Shown piece after piece: positions 45,567 to 54,083 of a DNA stretch of 64,000 nt. The translations under genes and the position numbers were made by a program. This stretch comes from Sphaerimonospora mesophila NBRC 14179 = JCM 3151 (lineage in GTDB: Bacteria; Actinomycetota; Actinomycetes; Streptosporangiales; Streptosporangiaceae): NCBI GenBank assembly GCA_001552515.1, contig BCRI01000002.1:84715-148714 (forward strand), given 5' to 3'. The notes below the pieces were generated by a model. It did no database searches. It saw only the letters and a list, made by a program, of their open reading frames with translations, and was not told the DNA's origin. The stretch's first letter is position 1, and every line of letters starts with the position of its first letter.

Positions 45567-45773
45567 ATGTGCCAGCACCAGCCGCCGTGTCCGTCCGCCG
45601 ACGCACCCGACCGTGAGGCCGCCTGCCTGGTGGCGTTCCACCCGGAGCAGGGCTGGGGTCTGCTGTGCAACGGGGTCGTGCTGTTCGAGGACTGGGGAGA
45701 GCTGCTGCCGGACGGGCGCAGCGTGCCCTCCCGCCGGCCTGCCGGCCGTGAGGCGCTGGGACGGGCGGCATGA
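45567..45773 (+). CDS. DUF5999 family small protein
   Basis: 68 residues. MCQHQPPCPSADAPDREAACLVAFHPEQGWGLLCNGVVLFEDWGELLPDG is the typical DUF5999 sequence. The N-terminal Cys-x-His and Cys pair (CQHQPPC) could bind metal. AAGGAAG serves as a Shine-Dalgarno sequence. Its stop overlaps the next gene's ATG (ATGA). DUF5999 genes are widespread in actinomycetes and often sit near RsbW-like kinases; function unknown. Confidence 0.88.
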   Translation: MCQHQPPCPSADAPDREAACLVAFHPEQGWGLLCNGVVLFEDWGELLPDGRSVPSRRPAGREALGRAA

Positions 45774-46300
45774 GCCCGGCGACCGTCGCCTTCGCCGCCG
45801 CCTGCCGGCCCGACGCCGGGCGGCGGGTTCCGGTGCGGGAGCGCTGGCGGGCCGCCCGACGCCGGCTCGGCGAGATCGTCGTCCAGCTCGTGGAGGAGCC
45901 GGAGATCAAGTCCCTGTCCTGGCATCTGCCGGCCGGTCGCCGCTCGCCGGCGGCCGCGCGCCACCTCACCCGCATGAGCCTGGAGCGGTGGGACATGGGC
46001 GGGCTGTCCGACACCGCCGAACTGCTGGTGAGCGAGTTGACCACCAACGCCGTGTGCCACGCGCAGGGGCCCATCCGGCTCACGCTGATCGCGCAGGAGA
46101 ACCTGCTGCGGTGCGAGGTGGAGGACACCGGTCACGTGCTGCCCCGGGTCGACTCCGTCAAGGACGTCGACGACTTCGACGAGGGCGGACGCGGCCTGCA
46201 CATCCTCGACATCATGGCCTGCTGCTGGGGCGGCACGCGCACGCCGACCGGCAAGGTCATGTGGTTCGAGCTCTCCGAGGGCGACGACGACGCCGCTTGA
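45770..46300 (+). CDS. RsbW-like ATP-binding protein (anti-sigma factor kinase type)
   Basis: 176 residues. HATPase_c fold: LSDTAELLVSELTTNAVCHAQGPIRLTL (N box), LLRCEVEDTGHVLPRVDSVKD (G1 box) and DEGGRGLHILDIMACCWGGTRTPTGKVMWFEL (G2 box). Such proteins act as anti-sigma kinases or are antagonised by SpoIIE phosphatases, like the one encoded at 11622-12539. The N-terminal 60 residues are a variable helical extension. Coupled to DUF5999. Partner sigma factor not in the window. Confidence 0.87.
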   Translation: MSPATVAFAAACRPDAGRRVPVRERWRAARRRLGEIVVQLVEEPEIKSLSWHLPAGRRSPAAARHLTRMSLERWDMGGLSDTAELLVSELTTNAVCHAQGPIRLTLIAQENLLRCEVEDTGHVLPRVDSVKDVDDFDEGGRGLHILDIMACCWGGTRTPTGKVMWFELSEGDDDAA

Positions 46301-46335
46301 CCGCGCGGCGGCTGTAGATCTTTCCGGCAGGGCTT

Positions 46336-46372
46336 ACTAGGATGTCCTAGTATTTTGCTAGGACGTCCTAGT
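46336..46372. promoter_or_regulatory. twin palindromic operators upstream of icmF
   Basis: ACTAGGATGTCCTAGT (46336-46351) and CTAGGACGTCCTAG (46358-46371) are two near-identical palindromes whose centres are 21 bp apart, two helical turns. They lie 42-77 bp upstream of the icmF start. This is the layout of cooperative binding by a dimeric repressor, probably TetR- or GntR-type; no such gene adjoins. Confidence 0.7.
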
Positions 46373-46412
46373 AGTTTGGCCTGTCATCCCGCTGCCCTAG
46401 GAGACGACTCCG

Positions 46413-49400
46413 ATGCACATTCCCCTGCACCCCGTTCGCATCGTCACGGCGGCGGCGCTCTTCGACGGTCACGACGCGGCGATCAACATCATGCGGCGGA
46501 TCCTGCAGTCGCAGGGGGCCGAGGTCATCCATCTGGGGCACAACCGGTCGGTGGAGGAGGTCGTCACCGCGGCGATCCAGGAGGACGTGCAGGGCGTGGC
46601 GATCAGCTCCTACCAGGGCGGCCACGTGGAGTTCTTCACCTACCTGGTCGATCTGCTGCGCGAGCGCGGAGCCGGGCACGTCAGGGTGTACGGCGGAGGC
46701 GGCGGAGTGATCATCCCCGAGGAGATCGAGCGGCTGCACGCCTACGGGGTGGCGGGGATCTTCTCCCCGGAGGACGGGCAGCGGCTCGGCCTGGCCGGGA
46801 TGATCAACACGATCGTCGCGGCGTGCGACGTGGACCTGGCGGCGGAGCCGCCGCCCTCGGTCGCGGCGGTCACGGGCGGCGACCAGCGGGCGCTGGCACG
46901 GGCCATCACGATCGTGGAGTCCGGCGCGGCCGACGGGGCGTGGCTGGAGGAACTGCGCGGCGCCGCCGCCGACCGGCGGGCCCCGGTGCTCGGCATCACC
47001 GGGACCGGCGGGTCGGGCAAGTCCTCCCTCACCGACGAGCTGCTGCGCCGGATCAGGATCGATTACGAGGACAAGCTGCGGGTCGCGGTGGTGGCGGTGG
47101 ACCCGACCCGCCGCCGCGGCGGGGGAGCGCTGCTGGGCGACCGGATCCGGATGAACAGCCTGGCCGGCGGCGGGGCCTACTTCCGGTCGCTGGCCACCAG
47201 GAGCGCCCGCGAGCTGCCCGGCTACACCGATGACGTGATCGCGGCCTGCCGGGCGGCCGGCTACGACCTGGTGATCGTGGAGACCCCGGGCATCGGGCAG
47301 GGCGACGCGGCGATCGTGCCGTACGCGGACGTGTCGCTGTATGTGATGACCCCCGAGTTCGGGGCGGCGTCCCAGCTCGAGAAGATCGACATGCTCGACT
47401 TCGCCGACGTGGTCGCGATCAACAAGTTCGAGCGCCGGGGCGGGCAGGACGCGCTGCGCGACGTGCGCCGCCAGCTGGTGCGCAACCGGGAGGCGTTCGG
47501 GGTCCCGCCGGAGAAGATGCCGGTCTTCGGCACGATCGCCTCGCGCTTCAACGACGAGGGCGTGACCGCGCTGTACCAGCGGCTTCGCGACCTGCTCGGC
47601 GAGCACGGGCTGCCCGCGGGGCCCCACCTGCTGCCGCAGGTGGAGGGCACGACGTCGAAGGTCACCGCCGGTGTCGTGCCGCCGTCCCGGACGCGCTACC
47701 TCGCGGAGATCGCCGAGACCGTCCGCGCGTACCACACCCACACCGGCGAGCAGGCCGAGGCGGTGCGCCGCCGGCAGCACCTGGCGCACGCCCGTGAGCT
47801 GGTCGCCGCCGAGGGCGCCGGCACCGACACCCTGGACGCGCTCCTCGCCCGGGCCGAGGCCGACATCGACGCGGGCAGCCGCGCTCTGCTGGCCGAATGG
47901 GACGCGACGGCGGAGGCGTACCGGGCCGACGAGTTCGTGGTGAAGGTCCGCGACCGGGAGCTGCGCACGCCGCTGTGGCGGGACACGCTGTCGGGCAACC
48001 GCATCCCCCGCGTCGCCCTGCCGAGGTACGCCGACCACGGGGACCTGCTGCGGTTCCTGCGCGCGGAGAACCTGCCGGGCCGGTTCCCGTTCACCGCCGG
48101 GGTCTTCCCGTTCAAGCGCGACGACGAGGACCCGACCAGGATGTTCGCGGGGGAGGGCGACCCGTTCCGCACCAACCGGCGGTTCAAGCTGCTGTCGGAG
48201 GGGCAGCCCGCGACGCGGCTGTCCACGGCGTTCGACTCGGTCACCCTGTACGGACACGACCCGGACGAACGCCCCGACATCTACGGAAAAGTCGGCACTT
48301 CGGGGGTGTCGATCGCGACGCTGGAGGACATGAAGGCGCTGTACGACGGGTTCGACCTGTCGGCGCCGAACACCTCGGTGTCGATGACGATCAACGGCCC
48401 GGCGCCGACCATCCTGGCGTTCTTCCTCAACACGGCGCTCGACCAGGCGCTCGACCGCTTCCACGACGAGCACGGTCGTGCCCCCTCACCGCAGGAGGCC
48501 GAGGAGGTACGCGCCCGGACGCTGGCCACCGTACGCGGGACCGTCCAGGCCGACATCCTCAAGGAGGACCAGGGGCAGAACACCTGCATCTTCTCCACCG
48601 AGTTCTCCCTGCGGATGATGGCCGACATCCAGGAGTGGTTCATCGCCAACGGGGTGCGCAACTTCTACTCGGTGTCGATCTCCGGCTACCACATCGCCGA
48701 GGCCGGGGCCAACCCGATCAGCCAGCTCGCCTTCACCCTCGCCAACGGCTTCACCTACGTGGAGGCCTACCTGGCCCGGGGGATGGACGTCGACGACTTC
48801 GCGCCGAACCTGTCGTTCTTCTTCTCCAACGGCATGGACCCCGAATACAGCGTGCTCGGCCGGGTCGCGCGGCGGATCTGGGCGGTCGCGATGCGCGAGC
48901 GGTACGGCGCGGGCGAGCGGGCCCAGAAGCTCAAGTACCACATCCAGACCTCGGGCCGATCGCTGCACGCCCAGGAGATGGACTTCAACGACATCCGCAC
49001 CACGCTGCAGGCGCTGATCGCGATCTACGACAACTGCAACAGCCTGCACACCAACGCCTACGACGAGGCCGTCACCACGCCGTCGGCCGAGTCCGTGCGC
49101 CGGGCCATGGCGATCCAGCTCATCATCAACCGCGAGTGGGGCCTGGCCATGAACGAGAACCCGCTGCAGGGGTCGTTCATCATCGACGAGCTGACCGACC
49201 TGGTGGAAGAGGCCGTGCTGACCGAGTTCGAGCGCATCTCCGACCGCGGCGGCGTGCTGGGGGCGATGGAGACCGGCTACCAGCGCGGCAAGATCCAGGA
49301 CGAGTCGATGCTGTACGAGCAGCGCAAGCACGACGGCTCCCTGCCGATCATCGGGGTCAACACCTTCCGCAACCCCGACGGCGACGTGCAGCACGGCCCG

Positions 49401-49634
49401 CTGGAGCTGGCCCGCGGCACCGAGGAGGAGAAGCGGTCGCAGCTGGACCGGCTGCGCGCCTTCCACGAGGCCCACGCCGACGAGGCGCCGGCGGCCCTGT
49501 CCCGGCTGCGGCAGGCCGCCATGTCGCAGGACAACGCCTTCGAGGTCCTGATGGACGCCGCCCGCGTCTGCTCGCTGGGCCAGATCACCGACGCGCTGTT
49601 CGAGATCGGCGGCCAGTACCGCAGGAACGTCTGA
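46413..49634 (+). CDS. icmF: fused isobutyryl-CoA mutase/G-protein chaperone IcmF
   Basis: 1073 residues, usual length. Order: B12-binding domain (FDGHDAAINIMRRILQSQGAEV, with cobalamin His), MeaB-like GTPase (Walker A GITGTGGSGKSSLTDEL near residue 195, VAVDPTRRRGGGALLGDRIRM, VETPGIGQGD, NKFERR), then the mutase barrel (RFPFTAGVFPFKRDDEDPTRMFAG, ISGYHIAEAGANPISQLAFTLANG). Interconverts isobutyryl- and n-butyryl-CoA, and some act on isovaleryl-CoA. The GVFPF loop is IcmF-like rather than methylmalonyl-CoA mutase-like. AGGAG precedes the ATG. Regulated by the twin palindromes upstream; terminator at 49649-49677. Confidence 0.95.
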   Translation: MHIPLHPVRIVTAAALFDGHDAAINIMRRILQSQGAEVIHLGHNRSVEEVVTAAIQEDVQGVAISSYQGGHVEFFTYLVDLLRERGAGHVRVYGGGGGVIIPEEIERLHAYGVAGIFSPEDGQRLGLAGMINTIVAACDVDLAAEPPPSVAAVTGGDQRALARAITIVESGAADGAWLEELRGAAADRRAPVLGITGTGGSGKSSLTDELLRRIRIDYEDKLRVAVVAVDPTRRRGGGALLGDRIRMNSLAGGGAYFRSLATRSARELPGYTDDVIAACRAAGYDLVIVETPGIGQGDAAIVPYADVSLYVMTPEFGAASQLEKIDMLDFADVVAINKFERRGGQDALRDVRRQLVRNREAFGVPPEKMPVFGTIASRFNDEGVTALYQRLRDLLGEHGLPAGPHLLPQVEGTTSKVTAGVVPPSRTRYLAEIAETVRAYHTHTGEQAEAVRRRQHLAHARELVAAEGAGTDTLDALLARAEADIDAGSRALLAEWDATAEAYRADEFVVKVRDRELRTPLWRDTLSGNRIPRVALPRYADHGDLLRFLRAENLPGRFPFTAGVFPFKRDDEDPTRMFAGEGDPFRTNRRFKLLSEGQPATRLSTAFDSVTLYGHDPDERPDIYGKVGTSGVSIATLEDMKALYDGFDLSAPNTSVSMTINGPAPTILAFFLNTALDQALDRFHDEHGRAPSPQEAEEVRARTLATVRGTVQADILKEDQGQNTCIFSTEFSLRMMADIQEWFIANGVRNFYSVSISGYHIAEAGANPISQLAFTLANGFTYVEAYLARGMDVDDFAPNLSFFFSNGMDPEYSVLGRVARRIWAVAMRERYGAGERAQKLKYHIQTSGRSLHAQEMDFNDIRTTLQALIAIYDNCNSLHTNAYDEAVTTPSAESVRRAMAIQLIINREWGLAMNENPLQGSFIIDELTDLVEEAVLTEFERISDRGGVLGAMETGYQRGKIQDESMLYEQRKHDGSLPIIGVNTFRNPDGDVQHGPLELARGTEEEKRSQLDRLRAFHEAHADEAPAALSRLRQAAMSQDNAFEVLMDAARVCSLGQITDALFEIGGQYRRNV

Positions 49635-49648
49635 GCCGAGACGCCTGA

Positions 49649-49677
49649 GGTGGCCCGCGGCCCGGCCGCGGGCCACC
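49649..49677 (+). terminator. terminator of icmF
   Basis: Perfect 12-bp stem, GGTGGCCCGCGG and CCGCGGGCCACC, with a CCCGG loop, 14 bp after the icmF stop. Confidence 0.8.
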
Positions 49678-49961
49678 CCGATATTAAGAAGAAACAATTG
49701 TGAGTGTGTTTCGGTAAAGCCGCAAGGCGGGACCGGGAAAATCGCCGCCAGAGGTGCGAATCCATTGCCTTCGATATGGCGCGGCAAGCCGAGCGCCATG
49801 ACGGGACGGCGTACGTCTGTGCATGTCCATCCAAATACACGGAATGACGATCTGATCGTGCTAAGAAAGGTCAATTTGCCTGGACGCGCTCGGACGGCGG
49901 TGCCAACGATTGAGATACGAGCTGATCGCCCAATGCGATCTGATCGAAGAGGAGTATCTCT
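49678..49961 (+). other. AT-richer 5' leader of the secreted repeat protein gene
   Basis: About 284 bp without a gene. It starts AT-rich (CCGATATTAAGAAGAAACAA) and continues with compact hairpin-forming sequence: AAGCC-GCAA-GGC (GNRA-type loop) near 49717, and ATGGCGC...GCGCCAT (49776-49782 with 49793-49799). The palindrome-like CGATCTGATCG occurs twice, at 49848-49858 and 49936-49946. A long structured leader before a secreted protein could be a riboswitch-like or RNA-thermometer element, but I cannot assign it to a known class. AGGAG lies before the ATG at 49962. Confidence 0.35.
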
Positions 49962-50996
49962 ATGCACGGCAATCGATTCTCATTACTGCTCGGTCCGGCG
50001 GTACTCGGAATCGTCGCGCTCTGGCCCGCAACGGCGGCCTCGGCCACGACGACCAACCACACTCCGGGTCTGGCGGCGGCGGTGGCCTCGCCCAGCGCGG
50101 CGATCCCCGGCGTCCACGGATACGGCGAGGAGGAATCGGAGAGCGGATACGCCCAGGAGAGCTCATACAGCGGTGAGCTGATCGGTCAGCAGGCCGCCTA
50201 CAGCGGTGAGCTGATCAGTCAGCAGGCCGCCTACAGCCGGCTCGGATCGATCCGCGAGAGCGGAATCAGCTCCATCCGCGAGAGCGGCATCAGCCGGGCG
50301 ATCAGTAGTCAGGAGGTCGCGTCGTACGCGAGTCCGGTGTCGGTCTCGCGCACGATCACCTACCAGCGGCCCGTGACGACCACGCGGATGGTCACCACCC
50401 AGCGTCCGGTCACCCACACGCGGATGGTCACCCATCAGCGTCCGGTGTCGTACACGCGGATGGTCACCACCCAGCGTCCGGTCACCCACACGCGGATGGT
50501 CACCCATCAGCGTCCGGTGTCGTACACGCGAATGGTCACCGAGTCGCGTCCGGTGACGCGGCAGGTCACCGTCCAGCGTCCGGTCACCGAGACGCACATG
50601 GTCACCGAGTCGCGTCCGGTGACGCGCTGGGTCACCTACCAGCGTCCGGTCACCCGGACCCGGCTGGTCACCGAGTCGCGTCCGGTGACGCGGCACGTCA
50701 CCTTCCAGCGTCCGGTCACCGAGACGCGGATGGTCACCGAGAGCCATCCGGTCAGCGAGACCCGGCTGGTGACCGAGAGTCACCCGGTCAAGGAGACCCG
50801 GCTGGTCACGGAGAGCCATCCGGTCAGCGAGACCCGGCTGGTGACCGAGAGCCATCCGGTCAGCGAGACCCGGCTGGTCACCGAGTCGCGGCAGGTGTCG
50901 TTCACCAGCCCGGCGTCGGCGTCGTTCAGCGGTCAGTCCAGCGAGGCCGGCTGGTCCAGCCAGTCCAGCCTCTCCAGCGAGGAGGAGTGTGACTAG
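49962..50996 (+). CDS. secreted protein with nested tandem repeats, unrecognised family
   Basis: 344 residues. A signal peptide (residues 1-28, ending ATAASA) is followed by three classes of repeats: YSGELIGQQAA twice (69-90), SIRESGIS twice (97-112), and then about 15 units of 11-12 residues (about 128-313) of the form MVTTQRPVTHTR, changing gradually to LVTESHPVSETR. The alternating V-T pattern with Arg-Pro turns suggests stacked beta strands or a fibre. The tail is Ser-rich and ends EEECD with the only cysteine. At DNA level one 72-bp unit is duplicated exactly (50385-50456 and 50457-50528). AGGAG precedes the ATG. Function unknown; surface fibre or adhesin is a guess. Confidence 0.8.
   Translation: MHGNRFSLLLGPAVLGIVALWPATAASATTTNHTPGLAAAVASPSAAIPGVHGYGEEESESGYAQESSYSGELIGQQAAYSGELISQQAAYSRLGSIRESGISSIRESGISRAISSQEVASYASPVSVSRTITYQRPVTTTRMVTTQRPVTHTRMVTHQRPVSYTRMVTTQRPVTHTRMVTHQRPVSYTRMVTESRPVTRQVTVQRPVTETHMVTESRPVTRWVTYQRPVTRTRLVTESRPVTRHVTFQRPVTETRMVTESHPVSETRLVTESHPVKETRLVTESHPVSETRLVTESHPVSETRLVTESRQVSFTSPASASFSGQSSEAGWSSQSSLSSEEECD
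50385..50528 (+). repeat. perfect 72-bp tandem duplication inside the repeat-protein gene
   Basis: Two identical 72-bp copies (50385-50456, 50457-50528), each coding for two protein units. The identity implies recent duplication within an older, more degenerate array spanning about 50340-50900. Confidence 0.85.
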
Positions 50997-51010
50997 CCGC
51001 AGTCGCAACC

Positions 51011-51038
51011 GGGGGCACGGGCATCCGCCCGTGCCCCC
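51011..51038 (+). terminator. terminator of the secreted repeat-protein gene
   Basis: Perfect 12-bp stem, GGGGGCACGGGC and GCCCGTGCCCCC, loop ATCC, followed by TTCTGTT; 14 bp after the stop. Confidence 0.85.
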
Positions 51039-51167
51039 TTCTGTTGGCTCCCTTCTTTTCGCGGGGCCGCGCCCGCCGATGGCGGGAGGTGAAGGTAAAG
51101 TCGATGGCGGTGCGCCGGGAAGCCTGGTCGGCAGAGTGGCAGATCCGTTCTCCCATATGGAGCGACC

Positions 51168-52736
51168 GTGACCGACCCTTCGCCGCCGACGCCGCGCCCG
51201 TCCGGCTCCCGATCCGCGCAGAGCCCCCAGCCGGATCGTGGGAGGCTGTTCGACCGGCGAGCCCTGTTCACGTCGGGTTCCGGGGCGGAGGCCCGCCGCA
51301 TCGCCGACGTCCTGCGCCGGGAGACCGTCGGCGGAGTGCTGCTGCTGGCCGCCGCGGTGCTGGGCATGGTCTGGGCCAACTCTCCCTGGTCGGACGCATA
51401 CCAGTCGCTTCGCGCGTACACCTTCGGGCCCGTTGCGCTGCACCTCGATCTGGACCTGGCCGCCTGGGCCTCCGACGGCCTGTTGGCGATCTTCTTCTTC
51501 GTCGCCGGACTGGAGCTCAAGCGCGAGTTCGTCGCCGGTGACCTGCGCGATCCACGCCGCGCCGCGGTGCCGATCGCGGCCGCGGTCGGCGGTGTGATCA
51601 TCCCCGCCGCGTGCTACACGCTGGTGACTCTCGGCGTCCCCGGCGCGGGCAGGGGGTGGGCGATCCCCGCCGCCACCGACATCGCGTTCGCGCTGGCGGT
51701 GCTCGCCGTCGTCGGCCGGTTCCTGCCCTCGGCGCTGCGGACGTTCCTGCTCACCCTGGCGGTGGTCGACGACCTGCTCGCCATCGTCATCATCGCCGTC
51801 TTCTACACCGCGAACCTGTCGGTGATCCCGCTGCTGACGTCCCTGCTGCCGCTGGCCGTCTTCGCCGTGCTGGTGCGGCGTGGGGCGCGCTCGTGGTGGC
51901 TGCTGCTCCCGCCGGCCGTCGCGACCTGGGCGCTGATGCACGCCTCGGGCGTGCACGCCACGGTCGCCGGGGTGCTGCTCGGGTTCGCCGTACCGGTCCT
52001 GGCCGATGCGCGGGCCGAGAACCGGAAGGCCGGCCGGGCTACAGGTCGGGCTACAGGTCGGGCTGCGGGTCAGGAGGCCGGTCGGGGGCCGGCCGAGCAC
52101 TTCGAGCACCGGTTGCGGCCGATGTCCGCCGGAGTGGCCGTACCGATCTTCGCGCTCCTGTCGGCCGGCGTGTCACTCGGCGGGCCGGCGGGTCTGGCCG
52201 AGGCGCTGGCCGATCCGGTGGCGCTCGGCGTGGTCGCCGGGCTCGTCGTCGGCAAACCGATCGGGATCTTGGCGGCCACCTGGGGAGTGGCCCGGTTCAC
52301 CAGGGCCGATCTGGACGAGGGGCTCGCCTGGGTCGACGTGGCCGGGCTGGCGATCCTGTCCGGCGTCGGGTTCACCGTGTCCCTGCTGATCGGGGAACTG
52401 GCCTTCGGCACCGATCGCGACGCACAGGTCAAGGTCGCGGTGCTGGCCGGATCGCTGATCGCCGCGACGCTGGCCGCGGTGGTCCTCCGCTTCCGCGACC
52501 ACGCCTACCGCCGGGTCGACGAATCCGCAGCCGCAGCCGAAGCCGGATCCGAAGACGCGGCCCGAGCCGAGTCCGGAGTCGAATCCGGCTCCGGAGCCGT
52601 GGCCGAGTCCGGAGCCGTGGCCGTCGAGCCGGACGACTCGCGGCGGGCGGATCCGCCGGGAACGGAGACCCCGGGCGGCGGCACGCGCAAGAGTGGTCAG
52701 GGCGGACCGGACGGGCCCGGACGATCGATCCGGTAG
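51168..52736 (+). CDS. nhaA: Na+/H+ antiporter NhaA
   Basis: 522 residues, longer than the usual 390-440 because of both tails. Transmembrane hallmarks: [36 protein letters not shown], and the ion-binding aspartate pair in [19 protein letters not shown]-terminal [17 protein letters not shown]. Exchanges Na+ or Li+ for H+ across the membrane. A loop insertion encoded by three 12-bp repeats (52036-52071) gives [14 protein letters not shown], and a long Ala/Glu/Ser tail follows the last span. GTG start with GGAG 5-8 nt upstream. Its 3' end overlaps the convergent GNAT gene by 40 bp. Confidence 0.93.
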   Translation: MTDPSPPTPRPSGSRSAQSPQPDRGRLFDRRALFTSGSGAEARRIADVLRRETVGGVLLLAAAVLGMVWANSPWSDAYQSLRAYTFGPVALHLDLDLAAWASDGLLAIFFFVAGLELKREFVAGDLRDPRRAAVPIAAAVGGVIIPAACYTLVTLGVPGAGRGWAIPAATDIAFALAVLAVVGRFLPSALRTFLLTLAVVDDLLAIVIIAVFYTANLSVIPLLTSLLPLAVFAVLVRRGARSWWLLLPPAVATWALMHASGVHATVAGVLLGFAVPVLADARAENRKAGRATGRATGRAAGQEAGRGPAEHFEHRLRPMSAGVAVPIFALLSAGVSLGGPAGLAEALADPVALGVVAGLVVGKPIGILAATWGVARFTRADLDEGLAWVDVAGLAILSGVGFTVSLLIGELAFGTDRDAQVKVAVLAGSLIAATLAAVVLRFRDHAYRRVDESAAAAEAGSEDAARAESGVESGSGAVAESGAVAVEPDDSRRADPPGTETPGGGTRKSGQGGPDGPGRSIR

Positions 52737-53248
52737 AGGTAGTGCTCGCGGCCGTCGATCGGGTTGTCCGGCTCCAGTTCGCCCTCGGCGACCCGGCGCA
52801 TCCCGGCCTTCTCCAACGCCCGCCACGACGCGCGGTTGGCGGTCGAGACCGGCACCAGGACGCAGCCGGCGGCCGGGTGCTCGGCCCAGGTGCGCTCGAT
52901 GACGGAACGGATCATCGCGGTGCCGAGGCCCCGGCCGGTCTGCCGCGGGTCGCCGATCAGATAGTCGATGCTCATCGCGCCCTCGGGCACCGGGGTGATC
53001 GGCGTCAGCTCGGCCAGATAGTCGGGGAAGTCGGCCAGCCGCGACCGCTGGACGAGACCGAGCGGCCGTCCGTCGAGGAGGGCGAGCAGATCCTCGGAGG
53101 GATCCTCCCCCCTGGCGGCGGGGCCGAAGTCACGGATCACCGCCTCCATCGAGGTCTCGTGGTTCCACCACCGAGCCACATGCGGCTGCTCCAGCCAGGT
53201 TCTCAGCAGCGGGAAGTCCTCCTCGCCGAGCCGACGCCAACTGATCAT
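52697..53248 (-). CDS. GNAT acetyltransferase, AAC(6')/IucB-like
   Basis: 183 residues. The opening [30 protein letters not shown] and the core [30 protein letters not shown] (acetyl-CoA loop QTGRGLG), then [29 protein letters not shown], match the group containing aminoglycoside 6'-N-acetyltransferases and siderophore acetyltransferases. Resistance activity is not implied without further evidence. ATG 53248 has GGAGG 6 nt upstream; an ATG at 53272 is an alternative. Overlaps the end of nhaA (convergent) by 40 bp and the DedA gene (same strand) by 119 bp. Confidence 0.88.
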   Translation of the reverse strand: MISWRRLGEEDFPLLRTWLEQPHVARWWNHETSMEAVIRDFGPAARGEDPSEDLLALLDGRPLGLVQRSRLADFPDYLAELTPITPVPEGAMSIDYLIGDPRQTGRGLGTAMIRSVIERTWAEHPAAGCVLVPVSTANRASWRALEKAGMRRVAEGELEPDNPIDGREHYLYRIDRPGPSGPP

Positions 53249-53948
53249 CAGGACCTCCGGAAATGCGATCACGCCGATCGTAACGGGCCAGAACCCGATG
53301 CTGATGGTCGTCGGCCCGGTCGTCGGCCTGATCAGCGGTCTGGCCGTCCGCCGAGCGGCGGCCGCGCATATAGCGGATCACCTCGGTGACGGCCGTGACG
53401 GTGAGAGCGATGCCCAGACCGAGCAGCAGACCCTTGATCGGGTCGTTCTCGAAGGCCGCGCCGCCCACCATGCCGATCACGGTCGAGTACACGGCCCACG
53501 AGGAGGCGGCGACCGCGTCGAAGAGCGAGAACCGCGCCAGCGGGTAGCCGACGGTGCCGGCGGTCAGCGTGGCCGCCGTACGTCCTCCCGGAATGTAGCG
53601 GGCGACCACCAGCAGCAGGCCGCCGCGCCGCGCGAGCGTACGCTCCGCCCAGGTGAACACCGTACGGCCACGCCCATCCGGTTTGAGCCGCCGCAACGCT
53701 CGCCGCCCGCCGCTTCGCCCGAGGAGATAGGAGACGTGGTCGCCGGTGAAGGCGCCCAGCGCCGCCACGGCGATCACCAGTGCCGGTGCGGGCCGTCCGG
53801 AGGCGGCGAAGACACCCGCGGCGATGACCGCCGTCTCGCTGGGCACGGCCGGGAAGAACCCGTCGATCACCGCGATCGCGAAGAGCATGAGATACACCCA
53901 GGGAGAGGTCATGAGGTGCCGGAGGAGATCGAGGATCGTGTCGGTCAT
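53130..53948 (-). CDS. DedA family membrane protein with an extended, overlapping C-terminus
   Basis: 272 residues. DedA/VTT core: MTSPWVYLMLFAIAVIDGFFPAVPSETAVIAAGVFAASG, LGAFTGDHVSYLLGRSGG and VVARYIPGGRTAATLTAGTVGYPLARFSLFDAVAASSWAVY, with about five spans. DedA proteins are now regarded as lipid scramblases or flippases. The conserved core ends near residue 215 (RYMRGRRSADGQ). The remaining 57 residues are charged, low-complexity and largely overlap the GNAT gene, so the native stop may have been lost. ATG 53948 is chosen over the one at 53984. Confidence 0.85.
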   Translation of the reverse strand: MTDTILDLLRHLMTSPWVYLMLFAIAVIDGFFPAVPSETAVIAAGVFAASGRPAPALVIAVAALGAFTGDHVSYLLGRSGGRRALRRLKPDGRGRTVFTWAERTLARRGGLLLVVARYIPGGRTAATLTAGTVGYPLARFSLFDAVAASSWAVYSTVIGMVGGAAFENDPIKGLLLGLGIALTVTAVTEVIRYMRGRRSADGQTADQADDRADDHQHRVLARYDRRDRISGGPDDQLASARRGGLPAAENLAGAAACGSVVEPRDLDGGGDP

Positions 53949-54070
53949 GGTCGTCGACGCTAGAAGGCCGAGACGGGCGGGCACCGTGGACGAACGGCAT
54001 CGATCGACCCTTACCTTCGACAGGGTGCGGCTGGTCCTCGGGGAGGAGGAACGAATCGCCCGCGCCCTTA

Positions 54071-54076
54071 TAACCT
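54071..54076 (+). promoter_or_regulatory. -10 box of leaderless histidine kinase gene
   Basis: TAACCT, 7 nt before the GTG at 54084, inside the AT-rich TTATAACCT. Supports the GTG start. Confidence 0.45.
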
Positions 54077-54083
54077 CGCAGAC

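Noticed and set aside
46413..49634. Methylmalonyl-CoA mutase
   Set aside because: The fused B12 domain, GTPase and mutase order, the length and the GVFPF loop identify IcmF.
50163..52109. Long open frame on the minus strand across the repeat protein and nhaA
   Set aside because: Composed of low-complexity mirror repeats; both plus-strand genes have signals, start sites and families.
52697..53248. Aminoglycoside resistance gene
   Set aside because: Only superfamily-level similarity; many housekeeping GNATs look the same, so resistance is not claimed.
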